From positions 1 to 46,603 of the forward strand of contig JAHJDO010000011.1 in NCBI GenBank assembly GCA_018812485.1: a stretch of DNA of 46,603 bases. Reading direction: 5' to 3'. The DNA is from a bacterium (GTDB lineage: Bacteria; JAHJDO01). Below, in pieces: positions 33,601-42,933 of the stretch. The notes beneath the pieces were generated by a model, which saw only the letters and a list, made by a program, of their open reading frames with translations, did not search any database and had not been told where the DNA came from. Position 1 is the first letter of the stretch, and the number at the start of each line of letters is the position of its first letter. Both the position numbers and the translations under genes were made by a program.

Positions 33601-35475
33601 ATCCTTGCCCTACTTCTCATATATCTAATCTCTGTATTTATAAGATTCCAGATACTCGACCACAGAGCAGAGGCTTATGGTTTTCTCCCTTTTTCTAACG
33701 AATCCGCTCCTCATTTTATCTATACCAAAATCATTGTTGAGACAGGTAACCTGCCCGTTATAGACAATAAAATTCAATATCCAGAAAACATTAATATTCG
33801 AAAGAAAGTTTTTGTTTTTATGGAATATTTCTATGGGTATCTGTATAGAATTTCAACATTTCTGGGCAAATTTCAACTAACTAGTTTTATAAGACACATT
33901 ATTCCTTTACTTTTTTCATTGAGTATAATTGCGGTTTTTATATTGGCATATAATGTCTCTAAAAATCGGGTTGCAGCTTTAATTTCCTCAGCATATTATG
34001 GTGTGATGCTTCCTTCTGTGCTGGAAACTACAGGAGAAATTTTCCTGAAACAGACTTTTACTTTACCGCTTATATTCCTTAATTTAAGTTTACTGTTTTT
34101 TATTTCAAATCAGTATAGATACAAAACAAGGCTGATTTTATCAATTCTGGCTGGACTATTGCTTTATATTGCTGTTATATCATGGGATCTTACCCAACTC
34201 TATTTGGGGATTTTATTTGGGTCAGTAGCGTTTTTAATTATATACAGTAAGAGCAGCTCAAATTATTTAGAATTTGTTTTTATAGGTCTTTTATTTATGA
34301 TGTTTGCAGGTTTTACCAACCTTAGGCTTAGAGAGATAGGATTTCTCTACAGTCATGGGATGCTTTTTGGATATTCTATAACTGCAATTGCTGTAGTGAT
34401 GAAATTGAAGAGATTAAACAAATTAAAAATATTATTATTACTTCTTAGTGTATTTGCTTCTTTAGAGGTTATTAATTCTCTTGTGCCAAAAAATCAGTTT
34501 AGCACGTACTCTCATATAACGTCTCTATTTCTCTACAAACTCAGGTTCTTAGGAGTAAAACCAGATAATCCAGCTCTTTTGCCTTTTGATATAAACTTCA
34601 TGTGGTTACCTGCTGATGTTACGCCTTCGCTTATAGAGATAGTAACTTTTTTTAGCTCAACTCTTTTTATTGGAATTACAGCTTTTATTTTGTTTTTCAA
34701 AGTATGCAGGAGGCGAAACTCTCTAAAAGAAGACATTCTTCTGGTATCTTTAACTTTTTTATTTCTGATTTTCTATCTTCTTTTTGCAAGAATGAGTGTA
34801 TTTCTAATCTTCTTCCTATGTTGTTCTATCTCCCTTATATATAAATACATACCCCAATTCAAAATTAAAAATTCAAAATTAAAAATTCAAGTGCTGGTTA
34901 CAGCTTTACTTCTAATGTTCCTGCCTTTTGAATATATAAAGACAGCCCATATTTGCAAAAAACTTGGATTTATTGAACATCCTTCGTCCATAATGGATGT
35001 ATGTAAATGGCTTAAAGAGAACACTCCTGAAAATAGTCCTATTGCAACAAACTTTTCAGTAGCAGGATTTATAAGGTTGTATGCAGACAGACCTGTATTA
35101 ATTCATGCAAAAGTAGAGTCGGATGATATAAGAAATAAAATAAAAAATTATATGTACTCAATGTTTTCAAGAGATGAAACTGAATTGTGGAGATTCTGTC
35201 AGGATAGGGACGCAAATTATCTTGTTTATACAATGGGGACTTATATTACTAGAGGAGTGTATTCATGGAGGTATATAACGGGCAATTTAAGATTTGATGA
35301 AGCAACAACTGCTTTTAAACTTGAATTCAAACCTGAAGAACTGAAAAAGTTCGAATTAAAGTATAAGAATAGGTATTATAAAGTTTATAAGATATTCTCA
35401 AGAGAGGAGATTGAAGAGGAGGGCAAAATAAGAAAAGCTATTGAAGCATTTAAAAAGGCGAGGATGCCTCGCTGA
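33577..35475 (+). CDS. STT3-like (GT-C) integral membrane glycosyltransferase
   Basis: A multi-pass protein of about 630 residues. In-frame coding clearly continues 5' of the first ATG (33820): ILALLLIYLISVFIRFQI is a first membrane helix, and SAPHFIYTKIIVETGNLPVI with IQYPEN matches the first loop of STT3/PglB-type oligosaccharyltransferases. No ATG, GTG or TTG exists in that stretch after the rho stop; ATT at 33577, 12 nt after GGAGG, is my tentative start. About ten more helices follow, then a soluble C-terminal part starting with VCKWLKENTPENSPIATNF. An AT-rich repeat is translated inside the gene (KIKNSKLKIQ). Probably transfers lipid-linked sugars; the WWDYG motif is not seen. Confidence 0.75.
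   Translation: MKNSKLKIILALLLIYLISVFIRFQILDHRAEAYGFLPFSNESAPHFIYTKIIVETGNLPVIDNKIQYPENINIRKKVFVFMEYFYGYLYRISTFLGKFQLTSFIRHIIPLLFSLSIIAVFILAYNVSKNRVAALISSAYYGVMLPSVLETTGEIFLKQTFTLPLIFLNLSLLFFISNQYRYKTRLILSILAGLLLYIAVISWDLTQLYLGILFGSVAFLIIYSKSSSNYLEFVFIGLLFMMFAGFTNLRLREIGFLYSHGMLFGYSITAIAVVMKLKRLNKLKILLLLLSVFASLEVINSLVPKNQFSTYSHITSLFLYKLRFLGVKPDNPALLPFDINFMWLPADVTPSLIEIVTFFSSTLFIGITAFILFFKVCRRRNSLKEDILLVSLTFLFLIFYLLFARMSVFLIFFLCCSISLIYKYIPQFKIKNSKLKIQVLVTALLLMFLPFEYIKTAHICKKLGFIEHPSSIMDVCKWLKENTPENSPIATNFSVAGFIRLYADRPVLIHAKVESDDIRNKIKNYMYSMFSRDETELWRFCQDRDANYLVYTMGTYITRGVYSWRYITGNLRFDEATTAFKLEFKPEELKKFELKYKNRYYKVYKIFSREEIEEEGKIRKAIEAFKKARMPR
34857..34890 (+). repeat. AT-rich repeat inside the STT3-like gene
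   Basis: ATTCAAAATTAAAAATTCAA followed by AAATTAAAAATTCAA in coding frame, giving FKIKNSKLKIQ between two membrane helices. Nearly identical to the repeat at the start of the same gene. The frame is preserved. Confidence 0.75.
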
Positions 35476-35542
35476 AAACAAATTTCTTGCAAGGTCTTCT
35501 AAATTGTGATATAAAATCCCGAGAAATAACCCGGCAAATAGA

Positions 35543-35572
35543 AAAGAGTGGGTGATACGTTTCCCGCTCTTT
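35543..35572 (+). promoter_or_regulatory. Leader hairpin upstream of nusA
   Basis: A 10-bp stem, AAAGAGTGGG with CCCGCTCTTT (one G-T pair), loop TGATACGTTT. Placed about 20 nt before nusA. Hairpins of this AGTGGG…CCCxCTCTTT type normally precede rimP at the head of the rimP-nusA-infB operon. Here rimP is missing and the hairpin leads straight to nusA. It could be an attenuator or leader structure, or a terminator for the upstream gene. Confidence 0.55.
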
Positions 35573-35592
35573 GTTATTAATAGAGGATTATC

Positions 35593-36795
35593 ATGAATAA
35601 AGAAATTTTTGGAATTATAACAGCGCTTTGTAAAGAGAAAAATATAAAAGAAGATATTCTTGTAGAGGCTGTCGAGACGGCTTTATTATCAGCTGCGCAA
35701 AAAAAATTGGGAGACTCTATAGACCTTAAGGTGTCTATTGGTGGAGATAGGAAAGAGATTTGTGTTTTTTTGAGAAAAAAAGTTGTACGTAGTGTAGTAG
35801 ATCCACATAAGGAAATTGGCATTAAAGAGGCAAAAAAGATAGATGAAAGCTTAAAAGTCGGCAGCATATATGTCGAGGAGATAACACCTCATGATTTTGG
35901 TAGAATAGCCGCCCAGACCGCAAAGCAGGTAATAATGCAAAAGATAAGAGATGTAGAAAATGACAATCTGTATGAAAAGTTTAGAGAGAGACAGGGCACT
36001 TTAATTAATGGAGTTGTGTATAGATTTGACTATGGAGATGTGATAATTGACCTCGGCGATGCTGAAGCTCGGATGCCGTATAGGGAGCGTTTGCAGAATG
36101 AGAGATACAGACAGGGTGATAGAATACGGGCATATATTTTAGAGGTAACAGATACCGGTAGCAAAGTTAAGATAATTGTTTCCAGAACGCATCCAGATTT
36201 TGTGAGACGATTGCTTGAGTTAGAAGTTCCTGAAATTGCTCAAAGTATAGTTGAAATAAAAGCTATTGCAAGAGAAGCAGGAGATAGAACGAAAATAGCT
36301 GTTTGCAGCAACAAAGAAAATGTTGATTGTGTCGGAGCGTGTGTCGGGATAAAAGGGACCAGGATAAAGGCAGTTATTGAGGAACTTGCTGGTGAGAGGA
36401 TTGATGTTATTGAATGGGATAAAGATCTTAAAACCTTTATTAGAAAAGCATTAGCCCCAGCTGAAATAAAAAGTGTGAAATTGGATGCGGAAAATAAAGC
36501 AGCAACTGTACTAGTTGAACAGGATCAACTTGCTATTGCAATTGGCAAAAAAGGGCAGAATGTGAAGTTAACGTCACGGTTAGTTGATTGCAGGATTGAT
36601 ATCGTTGCTGATGAAAAGAAAGATGAAAGAGAAAAAATTGACATACCGGGCATTGGTAATGGAATAATAGGCATTTTAGAAACTCATGGATATGATACAA
36701 TGAACAAGATTAGTAAGATATCAGTAAAGGATTTACTTAAATTGCCTGGTATTGGAATAAAAACAGCTGCAAAGATAAAAATGCTTAAAACTTAG
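35593..36795 (+). CDS. nusA: Transcription elongation/termination factor NusA
   Basis: A 400-residue RNA polymerase-binding factor. N-terminal domain (ILVEAVETALLSAAQKK), S1 domain (GTLINGVVYRFDYGDVIIDL), two KH domains (VGACVGIKGTRIKAVIEEL; LAIAIGKKGQNVKLTSRL) and a C-terminal helix-hairpin-helix region (IDIPGIGNGI, LLKLPGIGIKTAAKI). Complete and normal. It begins the nusA-infB-rbfA-nrnA cluster, but rimP, normally upstream, is absent. Confidence 0.95.
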   Translation: MNKEIFGIITALCKEKNIKEDILVEAVETALLSAAQKKLGDSIDLKVSIGGDRKEICVFLRKKVVRSVVDPHKEIGIKEAKKIDESLKVGSIYVEEITPHDFGRIAAQTAKQVIMQKIRDVENDNLYEKFRERQGTLINGVVYRFDYGDVIIDLGDAEARMPYRERLQNERYRQGDRIRAYILEVTDTGSKVKIIVSRTHPDFVRRLLELEVPEIAQSIVEIKAIAREAGDRTKIAVCSNKENVDCVGACVGIKGTRIKAVIEELAGERIDVIEWDKDLKTFIRKALAPAEIKSVKLDAENKAATVLVEQDQLAIAIGKKGQNVKLTSRLVDCRIDIVADEKKDEREKIDIPGIGNGIIGILETHGYDTMNKISKISVKDLLKLPGIGIKTAAKIKMLKT

Positions 36796-36807
36796 GCTTA
36801 TGAAAAA

Positions 36808-38754
36808 ATGAAAGTACACAAATTAGCGAAAAAAGTTGGTCTGCCAAGTAAAGAGGTCATAAAAGAGCTGAAAAAGTTAGGGGTTAGTGTAAAAACCCAT
36901 ATGAGTGATATAGAGGATGACGCATGTAACCTTTTTGTTGAGATGTTAAGAGAAGAAGGGAAGCTCAAAGAACAGAAAACTGTAAAGAAAGAGAAATCTT
37001 CGTTGGATTACTCGTCGGATGGTCTTTCAATACCTTCGGGTATCACTGTTGGACAGCTCGCAACAATGATTAATGTAAATGCAACTGCACTAATTAAGAA
37101 GTTAATCGAAAGAGGCATTTTTGCTAATGTTAATCAGATGCTCAATCCTGAACTTGCTGTTGAAGTTGCTATAGAGTTAGGTTACGATCCCAATCTAATT
37201 AGAGTTGATGATGAAAAAGATATTATTGTCAGGGCAAAAACAAAAACTAAGGGATCCCTCTCAAGAGCTCCTATTGTAACAGTAATGGGTCATGTGGACC
37301 ACGGGAAAACATGTCTCTTAGATGCTATTAGACATGCAGATGTTGCTGGTAGTGAAAAAGGAAGCATTACACAGCATATAGGGGCATACAAAGTAAATGT
37401 TAACAAAAGAGATGTCGTTTTTATTGACACTCCTGGGCACGAAGCATTCACCTCTATGAGAGCTAGAGGTGCACACGTTACAGATATAGTGGTATTAGTT
37501 GTGGCAGCAGATGATGGTATTATGCCGCAAACAATAGAGGCTATTAATCATGCAAAGGCGGCTAATGTGCCAGTTGTAGTAGCAATTAATAAGATTGATA
37601 AGCCGGATGCAGATGTAGAGCGAGTGAAACAGCAATTGTCAGAGCAAGACTTGACCCCTGAAGAATGGGGAGGGAAAACTGTATGCGTAGAAGTGTCAGC
37701 TATTAAGAAGCAGGGATTGGATAATTTATTGGAAATGCTGCTCCTGGAGGCTGATATGCTGGAGCTGACTGTAGACACCTCTTCTCCGGCAAAGGGCACA
37801 GTCATAGAATCTAGAATAGATAAAGGCAAAGGGCATGTAGCTACAGTTATTATACAAGAGGGAACTTTACGAATGGGAGATGCTTTTATTTCCGGGATAT
37901 GTTGTGGTAAGGTGCGAGCTTTAATAAATGATGAAGGCAAAAGAGTGTATGAAGCAGGTCCGTCTACTCCCGTAGAAATACTTGGTTTTTCAGAAGCTCC
38001 AGAAATAGGTGAAGGGTTTTTAGCAGTAGAGTCTGAAAAAGTTGCCAAAGAAATAAGTTTGAGGTTAGAAGCTGGAAAGCATGGTAAAAGAGGTAATACT
38101 ACTGATTTTAGTGGTTTGGTTCTAGACATTAAAGATAGCGGGATAAAAGTAGTTTCTCTTATAGTTAAAGGAGATGTTAGAGGATCCATTGAGCCATTAT
38201 GTAACTCATTAGAGGTTCTGAGCCTAAAAAAAGTCAAGGTAAATGTTATTCATAGCGGAATCGGAAATATTAACGAATCGGATGTTTTACTGGCATCTTC
38301 TTCTGGCGCAATAATACTGGGTTTTGGCGTTCATGCAGAATCAGGAGCGTTAGATATTGCAGAAAAAAATGATGTATCTATAAGATATTATAGCATTATA
38401 TATGAAGCTATTGATAATATTAAAAAACTGGTTGAAGGGTTGATTGAGCCTGAATATAAAAAAGTTTTAATAGGAAAAGCAGAGGTGCGTCAGATTTTTA
38501 AGATTTCAAAAACTACGTTAATTTGTGGGTCGTATGTTTTAGAAGGGAAGATCAGGAGAGATTGCGTAGCTACTTTAACAAGAGAAGGCAAACCTGTTTA
38601 TCAAGGCAAAATATCTTCTTTGCGTAGATTCAAGAATGATGCAAAAGAAGTTAAAGCAGAGCTTGAATGTGGAATTGGGCTAGACAACTGCAAAGATGTT
38701 CAAGAAGGGGATATCATAGAAGCGCATGTCATGGAAAAGGAAAAGCTGAAATAA
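36808..38754 (+). CDS. infB: Translation initiation factor IF-2
   Basis: A 648-residue GTPase that brings fMet-tRNA to the 30S subunit. Short N-terminal part ([20 protein letters not shown]), an IF2_N domain ([20 protein letters not shown]), then the G domain: G1 GHVDHGKT near 161, G3 DTPGHEAF, G4 NKIDKPDA, followed by domains II-IV to [13 protein letters not shown]. The N-terminal extension is much shorter than in enteric IF-2, with no Ala/Pro-rich region. It lies 13 nt after nusA. Confidence 0.96.
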   Translation: MKVHKLAKKVGLPSKEVIKELKKLGVSVKTHMSDIEDDACNLFVEMLREEGKLKEQKTVKKEKSSLDYSSDGLSIPSGITVGQLATMINVNATALIKKLIERGIFANVNQMLNPELAVEVAIELGYDPNLIRVDDEKDIIVRAKTKTKGSLSRAPIVTVMGHVDHGKTCLLDAIRHADVAGSEKGSITQHIGAYKVNVNKRDVVFIDTPGHEAFTSMRARGAHVTDIVVLVVAADDGIMPQTIEAINHAKAANVPVVVAINKIDKPDADVERVKQQLSEQDLTPEEWGGKTVCVEVSAIKKQGLDNLLEMLLLEADMLELTVDTSSPAKGTVIESRIDKGKGHVATVIIQEGTLRMGDAFISGICCGKVRALINDEGKRVYEAGPSTPVEILGFSEAPEIGEGFLAVESEKVAKEISLRLEAGKHGKRGNTTDFSGLVLDIKDSGIKVVSLIVKGDVRGSIEPLCNSLEVLSLKKVKVNVIHSGIGNINESDVLLASSSGAIILGFGVHAESGALDIAEKNDVSIRYYSIIYEAIDNIKKLVEGLIEPEYKKVLIGKAEVRQIFKISKTTLICGSYVLEGKIRRDCVATLTREGKPVYQGKISSLRRFKNDAKEVKAELECGIGLDNCKDVQEGDIIEAHVMEKEKLK

Positions 38755-38775
38755 TATAGAATTGGCTGAATTATT

Positions 38776-39117
38776 GTGTCAAAACGACGAACAGATCAAA
38801 TAAATCAATCCTTAAAAAGAGAAATCAGCAGGATATTGCTTATAGATATGAATGATATAGCTGTAAAACTTGTTACAATCAATAGGGTTGAAGTAAGTTC
38901 TGATCTACACTATGCTAAGGTTTATCTAATTCCTTTTGGGGAAGATAAAAATAGAGTTATGAGACATATCCGGCAAGCTAGTGGATTTATCAGAACTCGT
39001 ATTGCCAATAGTATGAATCTAAGGATTACTCCTGAGCTACACTTTATATATGATAAGGCTTTTGAAGACGGAATGCGTGTTCTAAAGAAGATAGATGAAA
39101 TTTCTAAGCAAAAATGA
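38776..39117 (+). CDS. rbfA: Ribosome-binding factor A
   Basis: A 113-residue KH-fold 30S maturation factor (SKRRTDQINQSLKREISRIL, VTINRVEVSSDLHYAKVYL, RITPELHFIYDKAFEDGMRV). GTG start. Overlaps the start of nrnA by 23 nt. Standard place after infB. Confidence 0.94.
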   Translation: MSKRRTDQINQSLKREISRILLIDMNDIAVKLVTINRVEVSSDLHYAKVYLIPFGEDKNRVMRHIRQASGFIRTRIANSMNLRITPELHFIYDKAFEDGMRVLKKIDEISKQK

Positions 39118-40078
39118 GAAGATTATAAACAGGATTATCAGTCAAATAGACTGCCACAAAAAATTTCTTATTACCACTCATGTCTATCCTGACGGAGATG
39201 CAATTGGTTCCCAAATAGCTTTATATCTGCTTTTAAAGAGAATAGGAAAAGACGTTGAGCTAATTAATTCATTTCCCTTGCCAGCAAGATATAAGTTTCT
39301 TCCAAACAGCAGGTTAATTAAGCATAATGTAACCCTGCCGTATAGTGAAATAGCGTTCGTATTAGATGTTGGGAGCAAAGGCAGGCTGGGGAATATGAGA
39401 GACCATATAAATAATATAAAAACAGTAATAAATATAGATCATCATCTGAGTAATGATTGTTTTGGCATTATAAACTGGATAGATTCTCATATGAGTTCAG
39501 TTGGTGAACAAATTTTCCATCTTTATAAGTATATGAAATTAGAGATAAGGAAACCTGAGGCGGTTTGCCTATATACAGCTATTGTAACTGATACAGGGTC
39601 CTTTCAGTATTCTAATGCCAGCGCTGAGACGCATTTGGCAGTTTCTGAACTTCAAAAAACAGGCATTGACCATACTGAGATATGTAATCAAATATATCAG
39701 AACATTCCTGTAAGTAAACTTAAATTATTACAGCTTGCGTTGGAGACATTGAGTTTTGCGGCTAAAGGAAAGATAGGTTATATGTTTGTTACATCTGATA
39801 TGTATGCAAAGGCATGTGCAAGAGAAGAGGACAGTGAGGAAATAGTTGAGTATGCGCGCAATGCGGAGGGAGTTGAGGTAGGTATTCTCTTCAAACAACA
39901 TTCTCAGGAAAGTATAAAGATAAGCTTTCGCTCAAAAGGGAAAGTCAATGTTAATAAAATTGCATCGAAATTCGGAGGAGGCGGACACCACAATGCATCT
40001 GCATGCACAATTAGCGGAAAATTGAGCAGTGTATTAAAAAATGTTTTAAGAACTACAGTGTTAGAATTGAGAGTTTAA
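39095..40078 (+). CDS. nrnA: DHH-family bifunctional oligoribonuclease/PAP phosphatase
   Basis: A 327-residue phosphoesterase degrading nano-RNA and/or 3'-phosphoadenosine 5'-phosphate. Metal-binding motifs: THVYPDGDAIGSQ, FVLDVGSKGRLGN, NIDHHLSNDCFG (DHH near residue 114), and TDTGSFQYSN; C-terminal DHHA1 domain with FGGGGHHNASA. It overlaps rbfA and ends 4 nt before lpxK. truB, which often follows, is not here. Confidence 0.93.
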   Translation: MKFLSKNEKIINRIISQIDCHKKFLITTHVYPDGDAIGSQIALYLLLKRIGKDVELINSFPLPARYKFLPNSRLIKHNVTLPYSEIAFVLDVGSKGRLGNMRDHINNIKTVINIDHHLSNDCFGIINWIDSHMSSVGEQIFHLYKYMKLEIRKPEAVCLYTAIVTDTGSFQYSNASAETHLAVSELQKTGIDHTEICNQIYQNIPVSKLKLLQLALETLSFAAKGKIGYMFVTSDMYAKACAREEDSEEIVEYARNAEGVEVGILFKQHSQESIKISFRSKGKVNVNKIASKFGGGGHHNASACTISGKLSSVLKNVLRTTVLELRV

Positions 40079-40082
40079 TACT

Positions 40083-41240
40083 ATGGACGACAGATCACAG
40101 ACGACAGACCACGGTAAAAGACTATGGTCTATGGTCTATGGTCCATGGTCTGGTAGATATTGGCACGATTTTTTTTACAGAAATATAGTGTCTGATAATA
40201 GGAGGCATAGATTATTAAAACTGTGCCTTTTCTTTATTTCATTCTTAGTGACTATTAGCCAGAGTATACTGCTTTTTATGTATTCCATGAATCTTCTAAA
40301 GAAAAGGAAACTTTCTTCAAAAGTTATAAGTATCGGAGCTATAACATTGGGTGGAGCTGGTAAAACTCCTGTTGTAGAACTTCTAGTGAAAACGCTTATT
40401 AAAAAAGGGAAAAAAGTTGCAATATTGAGCAGAGGATACAGAAGAGTCGTAGAGAGTGATATAAAACTTGTTTCTAATGGCAAAGAGATTTTGTGTAATG
40501 TAGAAGAAGCAGGAGATGAGCCATATCTCCTAGCAAAAAACCTGAAAGACGCAGTCGTTTTTGCTGGTAAGAATAGATATGAAACGGGAAAAATCGCAGA
40601 AGAAAAGTTCAATGTAGATACAGTAGTTTTAGATGACGGCTTCCAACATTGGCGTTTACATAGAGACATAAATATAGTAGTTATAAATGCTTCCAGCCCT
40701 TTTGGTAATGGGTATGTTTTCCCAAGAGGGAATTTGCGTGAGCCATATAAGTGCTTAAAAAGAGCCGATTGCTTTATAATAACAAAGACTGATATGATTA
40801 AGGACGTAGGGATAATTAAGAAAAGGCTTCTTGATGTTAACAGTTCAGCACAAGTCATAACCACTATTCATAAGCCTGTATGTTTAAAGAATATTGCTGG
40901 AGAAGAACAGCTGGATATTGAATGTATAAAAGGGGAAAAGGTAATAGCGCTTTCAAGTCTTGGAGATCCAGTATCTTTTGAGAACACATTGGAACATGTT
41001 GGAGCCGAAATAGTAGCAAAGATTGGGTATCCTGATCATCATTGGTACTCAAAAGATGATATAGATAATATACAGGCAAGGCAAAAAGCGCTTAAGGCAA
41101 AATTTATCATTACTACACAAAAAGACGCTGTAAGGTTGCAAAGGTTGAATATTAGGAATCCTGAAATACTTGTTCTCAGAATTGAAGTAGAGATTATTTC
41201 AGGAAGCGATAGATTGGAGAAGTTGATTAATGCAATATAA
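40083..41240 (+). CDS. lpxK: Tetraacyldisaccharide 4'-kinase with repeat-derived N-terminus
   Basis: A 385-residue P-loop membrane kinase that phosphorylates the 4' position of the lipid A disaccharide. A membrane helix (LCLFFISFLVTISQSILLF) is followed by VISIGAITLGGAGKTPVVEL (Walker A), ILSRGYRR, DAVVFAGKNRYETG, VVLDDGFQHWRLHRDINIV and FPRGNLREP, all LpxK hallmarks. Odd: the start codon and first about 24 residues (DDRSQTTDHGKRLWSMVYGP) are encoded by a dispersed heptamer element; native LpxK similarity starts after this. The next possible native Met is within or after the membrane helix, so translation depends on the repeat. Confidence 0.93.
   Translation: MDDRSQTTDHGKRLWSMVYGPWSGRYWHDFFYRNIVSDNRRHRLLKLCLFFISFLVTISQSILLFMYSMNLLKKRKLSSKVISIGAITLGGAGKTPVVELLVKTLIKKGKKVAILSRGYRRVVESDIKLVSNGKEILCNVEEAGDEPYLLAKNLKDAVVFAGKNRYETGKIAEEKFNVDTVVLDDGFQHWRLHRDINIVVINASSPFGNGYVFPRGNLREPYKCLKRADCFIITKTDMIKDVGIIKKRLLDVNSSAQVITTIHKPVCLKNIAGEEQLDIECIKGEKVIALSSLGDPVSFENTLEHVGAEIVAKIGYPDHHWYSKDDIDNIQARQKALKAKFIITTQKDAVRLQRLNIRNPEILVLRIEVEIISGSDRLEKLINAI
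40086..40153 (+). repeat. Heptamer-based inverted element, copy 3 (codes LpxK N-terminus)
   Basis: Left arm of GACGACAGATCACAGACGAC-type units and right arm of ATGGTCTATGGTCC-type units, complementary in part (CAGACCACGG with CCATGGTCTG). Same orientation and order relative to the gene as in the LamG gene. It provides residues 2-24 of LpxK. Confidence 0.88.
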
Positions 41241-42366
41241 ACCTAAACTTTTAAGAATAATAACATGGCTGCCAGTCGGAGGAATAGAGAAAAGGCTGGT
41301 TAGAGTACTTTCTTTATTAAGGGATAAATATGATATAACGGTCTGCTGTATTCGAGATAAACAGGGAGCTTATGAGAATGATCTGGGAGATCTTGGAATA
41401 AGAGTGTGCAAGATACATATGAAGAGTAGATTGGATCCTGTGGGATTGTACAGGCTATACAAATTTATGAAGAATGAGAAATTTGACATAGTTCATACTC
41501 ATATGTATCGGTCAAACACACCTGGCCGTATCGCTGCAAAATTTGCAGGCATACCAGCGATTATTGCCAATCTTCACAATATAGACACATGGAAAACAAG
41601 AAAACACTTTCTGATTGATAGGATGCTTTCAAGGTATACAGACAAGATAATAGCTGTTTCAGATGCCGTAAGAGAGTTTAACATTAAAAATTCAGGAATT
41701 GATCCAGATAAGTTTGTAACAATATATAATGGCATAGATATTGAAGAGTTTAATAAAGACTTTGGCTATCAGGTTAAGAAAGAGGAGCTTGGCATCGAGA
41801 AAGATGAGCTGTTAGTTGGGATTTTTGCACGTCTTTATCCACAAAAAGGGCATAAGTATTTTTTAGAAGCTGCGTCTAAAATCAATGGGATTATTGATAA
41901 TGTAAAATTCATGATTGTTGGAGAAGGTCCGTTAGAATCCGAGCTCAAGGAACAGGCAATGCAGCTGGGGATAAGAGGAAGGGTAATCTTTACAGGACTT
42001 AGGCATGATATCCCTGACCTGCTTCATATCATAGATGTTTCTGTGCTTTCCTCTTTCGTAGAGGGGTTTTCAAATATTATATTGGAATCAATGGCAGCAG
42101 GCAAGCCTGTTGTAGCAACAGATGTTGGTGGGAATAGGGAAGCAGTAATTGATACAGAAACGGGTTTTATTGTTCCTCAGGCAAACAGTGATAAACTGGC
42201 AAATGCCATTATAAAAATTTTAAATAATAAGCAATTAAGAATTGATATGGGGAAAAAAGCCAGAGAATGTGTAGCCAAATTCAGCATTCAAGAAATGGCC
42301 TGCCAAACAGACATGCTTTATAAAACCTGTTTGTCAAATAAACGAAAGACCTATACTGGAAAATAG
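41230..42366 (+). CDS. Glycosyltransferase family 4 (GT-B fold)
   Basis: A 378-residue GT4 enzyme. LRIITWLPVGGIEKRLVRVL opens the acceptor domain; VHTHMYRSNTPGRIAAKFAG, IIAVSDAVREF, IYNGIDIEEFN, GIFARLYPQKGHKYFLEAA, FMIVGEGPLESEL and SSFVEGFSNIILESMAAGKP (E-x7-E) are typical. It overlaps lpxK by 11 nt, suggesting that it works on lipid A/core or another surface glycan. Its 3' end overlaps the convergent anti-sigma gene by 16 nt. Substrate unknown. Confidence 0.92.
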   Translation: MQYKPKLLRIITWLPVGGIEKRLVRVLSLLRDKYDITVCCIRDKQGAYENDLGDLGIRVCKIHMKSRLDPVGLYRLYKFMKNEKFDIVHTHMYRSNTPGRIAAKFAGIPAIIANLHNIDTWKTRKHFLIDRMLSRYTDKIIAVSDAVREFNIKNSGIDPDKFVTIYNGIDIEEFNKDFGYQVKKEELGIEKDELLVGIFARLYPQKGHKYFLEAASKINGIIDNVKFMIVGEGPLESELKEQAMQLGIRGRVIFTGLRHDIPDLLHIIDVSVLSSFVEGFSNIILESMAAGKPVVATDVGGNREAVIDTETGFIVPQANSDKLANAIIKILNNKQLRIDMGKKARECVAKFSIQEMACQTDMLYKTCLSNKRKTYTGK

Positions 42367-42914
42367 CCTGTTTTGTTTGAGGATTGTCTTATCAGTGTTT
42401 CTGAATCTGTTGTTTGTTCCCAGAATTCTATGTCCTTTACAAGTGATTCAACAGGTTTATTGTCGTCCCAAATAAATGCTACATTCACTCCCAACTCTTC
42501 AAGGATTGTATATTCGCTAAGCATTTGCTCAGTACTGAGTTGTTTTTTATTGACAAAGATGCCTGTTGTTATAAGAGCAATTACTAAAACAAACATAGCT
42601 CCAGCCAGCTTTAATTGCAAAGAAATTTCTGTATTAAATGCTGTGTTAGGAATATGAATAGGTGCAACTTTCTCCTGTTGTGTCTTATCCCATTTCTCCA
42701 TTAGATCTTCTTTGTACTCTTCCCAGAAATCCTCAGGGAGTTTTTTAATCTCTTTATTGGAAAGTATCCTTATCAGGTTCTGGGTATCCTCATATTTTCT
42801 TTGGCATTTTGAACAGATCGATAGATGTTTTCTAATTTTATCAGCCTTTTTTTCAGATAGTTCTTTGTAACAGTATTCCAAAAGATTTTTTCTCATCATC
42901 CAGCATCTAAACAT
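42351..42914 (-). CDS. Zinc-finger anti-sigma factor (transmembrane)
   Basis: A 187-residue single-pass inner-membrane protein. The N-terminal ZAS/zf-HC2 domain has the H-x3-C-x2-C motif (KHLSICSKC) that clamps ECF sigma factors. A membrane helix follows in the middle (LKLAGAMFVLVIALITTGIF), with an extracytoplasmic C-terminal part (EELGVNVAFIWDD…). The ATG at 42914 has an ideal SD (AGGAGG, 8 nt upstream). It lies just downstream of the cognate sigma gene. The signal it senses is unknown. Confidence 0.88.
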   Translation of the reverse strand: MFRCWMMRKNLLEYCYKELSEKKADKIRKHLSICSKCQRKYEDTQNLIRILSNKEIKKLPEDFWEEYKEDLMEKWDKTQQEKVAPIHIPNTAFNTEISLQLKLAGAMFVLVIALITTGIFVNKKQLSTEQMLSEYTILEELGVNVAFIWDDNKPVESLVKDIEFWEQTTDSETLIRQSSNKTGYFPV

Positions 42915-42933
42915 ATATAACACCTCCTCTTTT

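Noticed and set aside
37548-38237. 229-residue open frame antisense to infB
   Set aside because: Shadow of the conserved infB frame; Ser/Thr/Pro-rich composition with no motif or SD.
40175-40864. 229-residue open frame antisense to lpxK
   Set aside because: Mirror of a strongly conserved gene, no recognisable domain.
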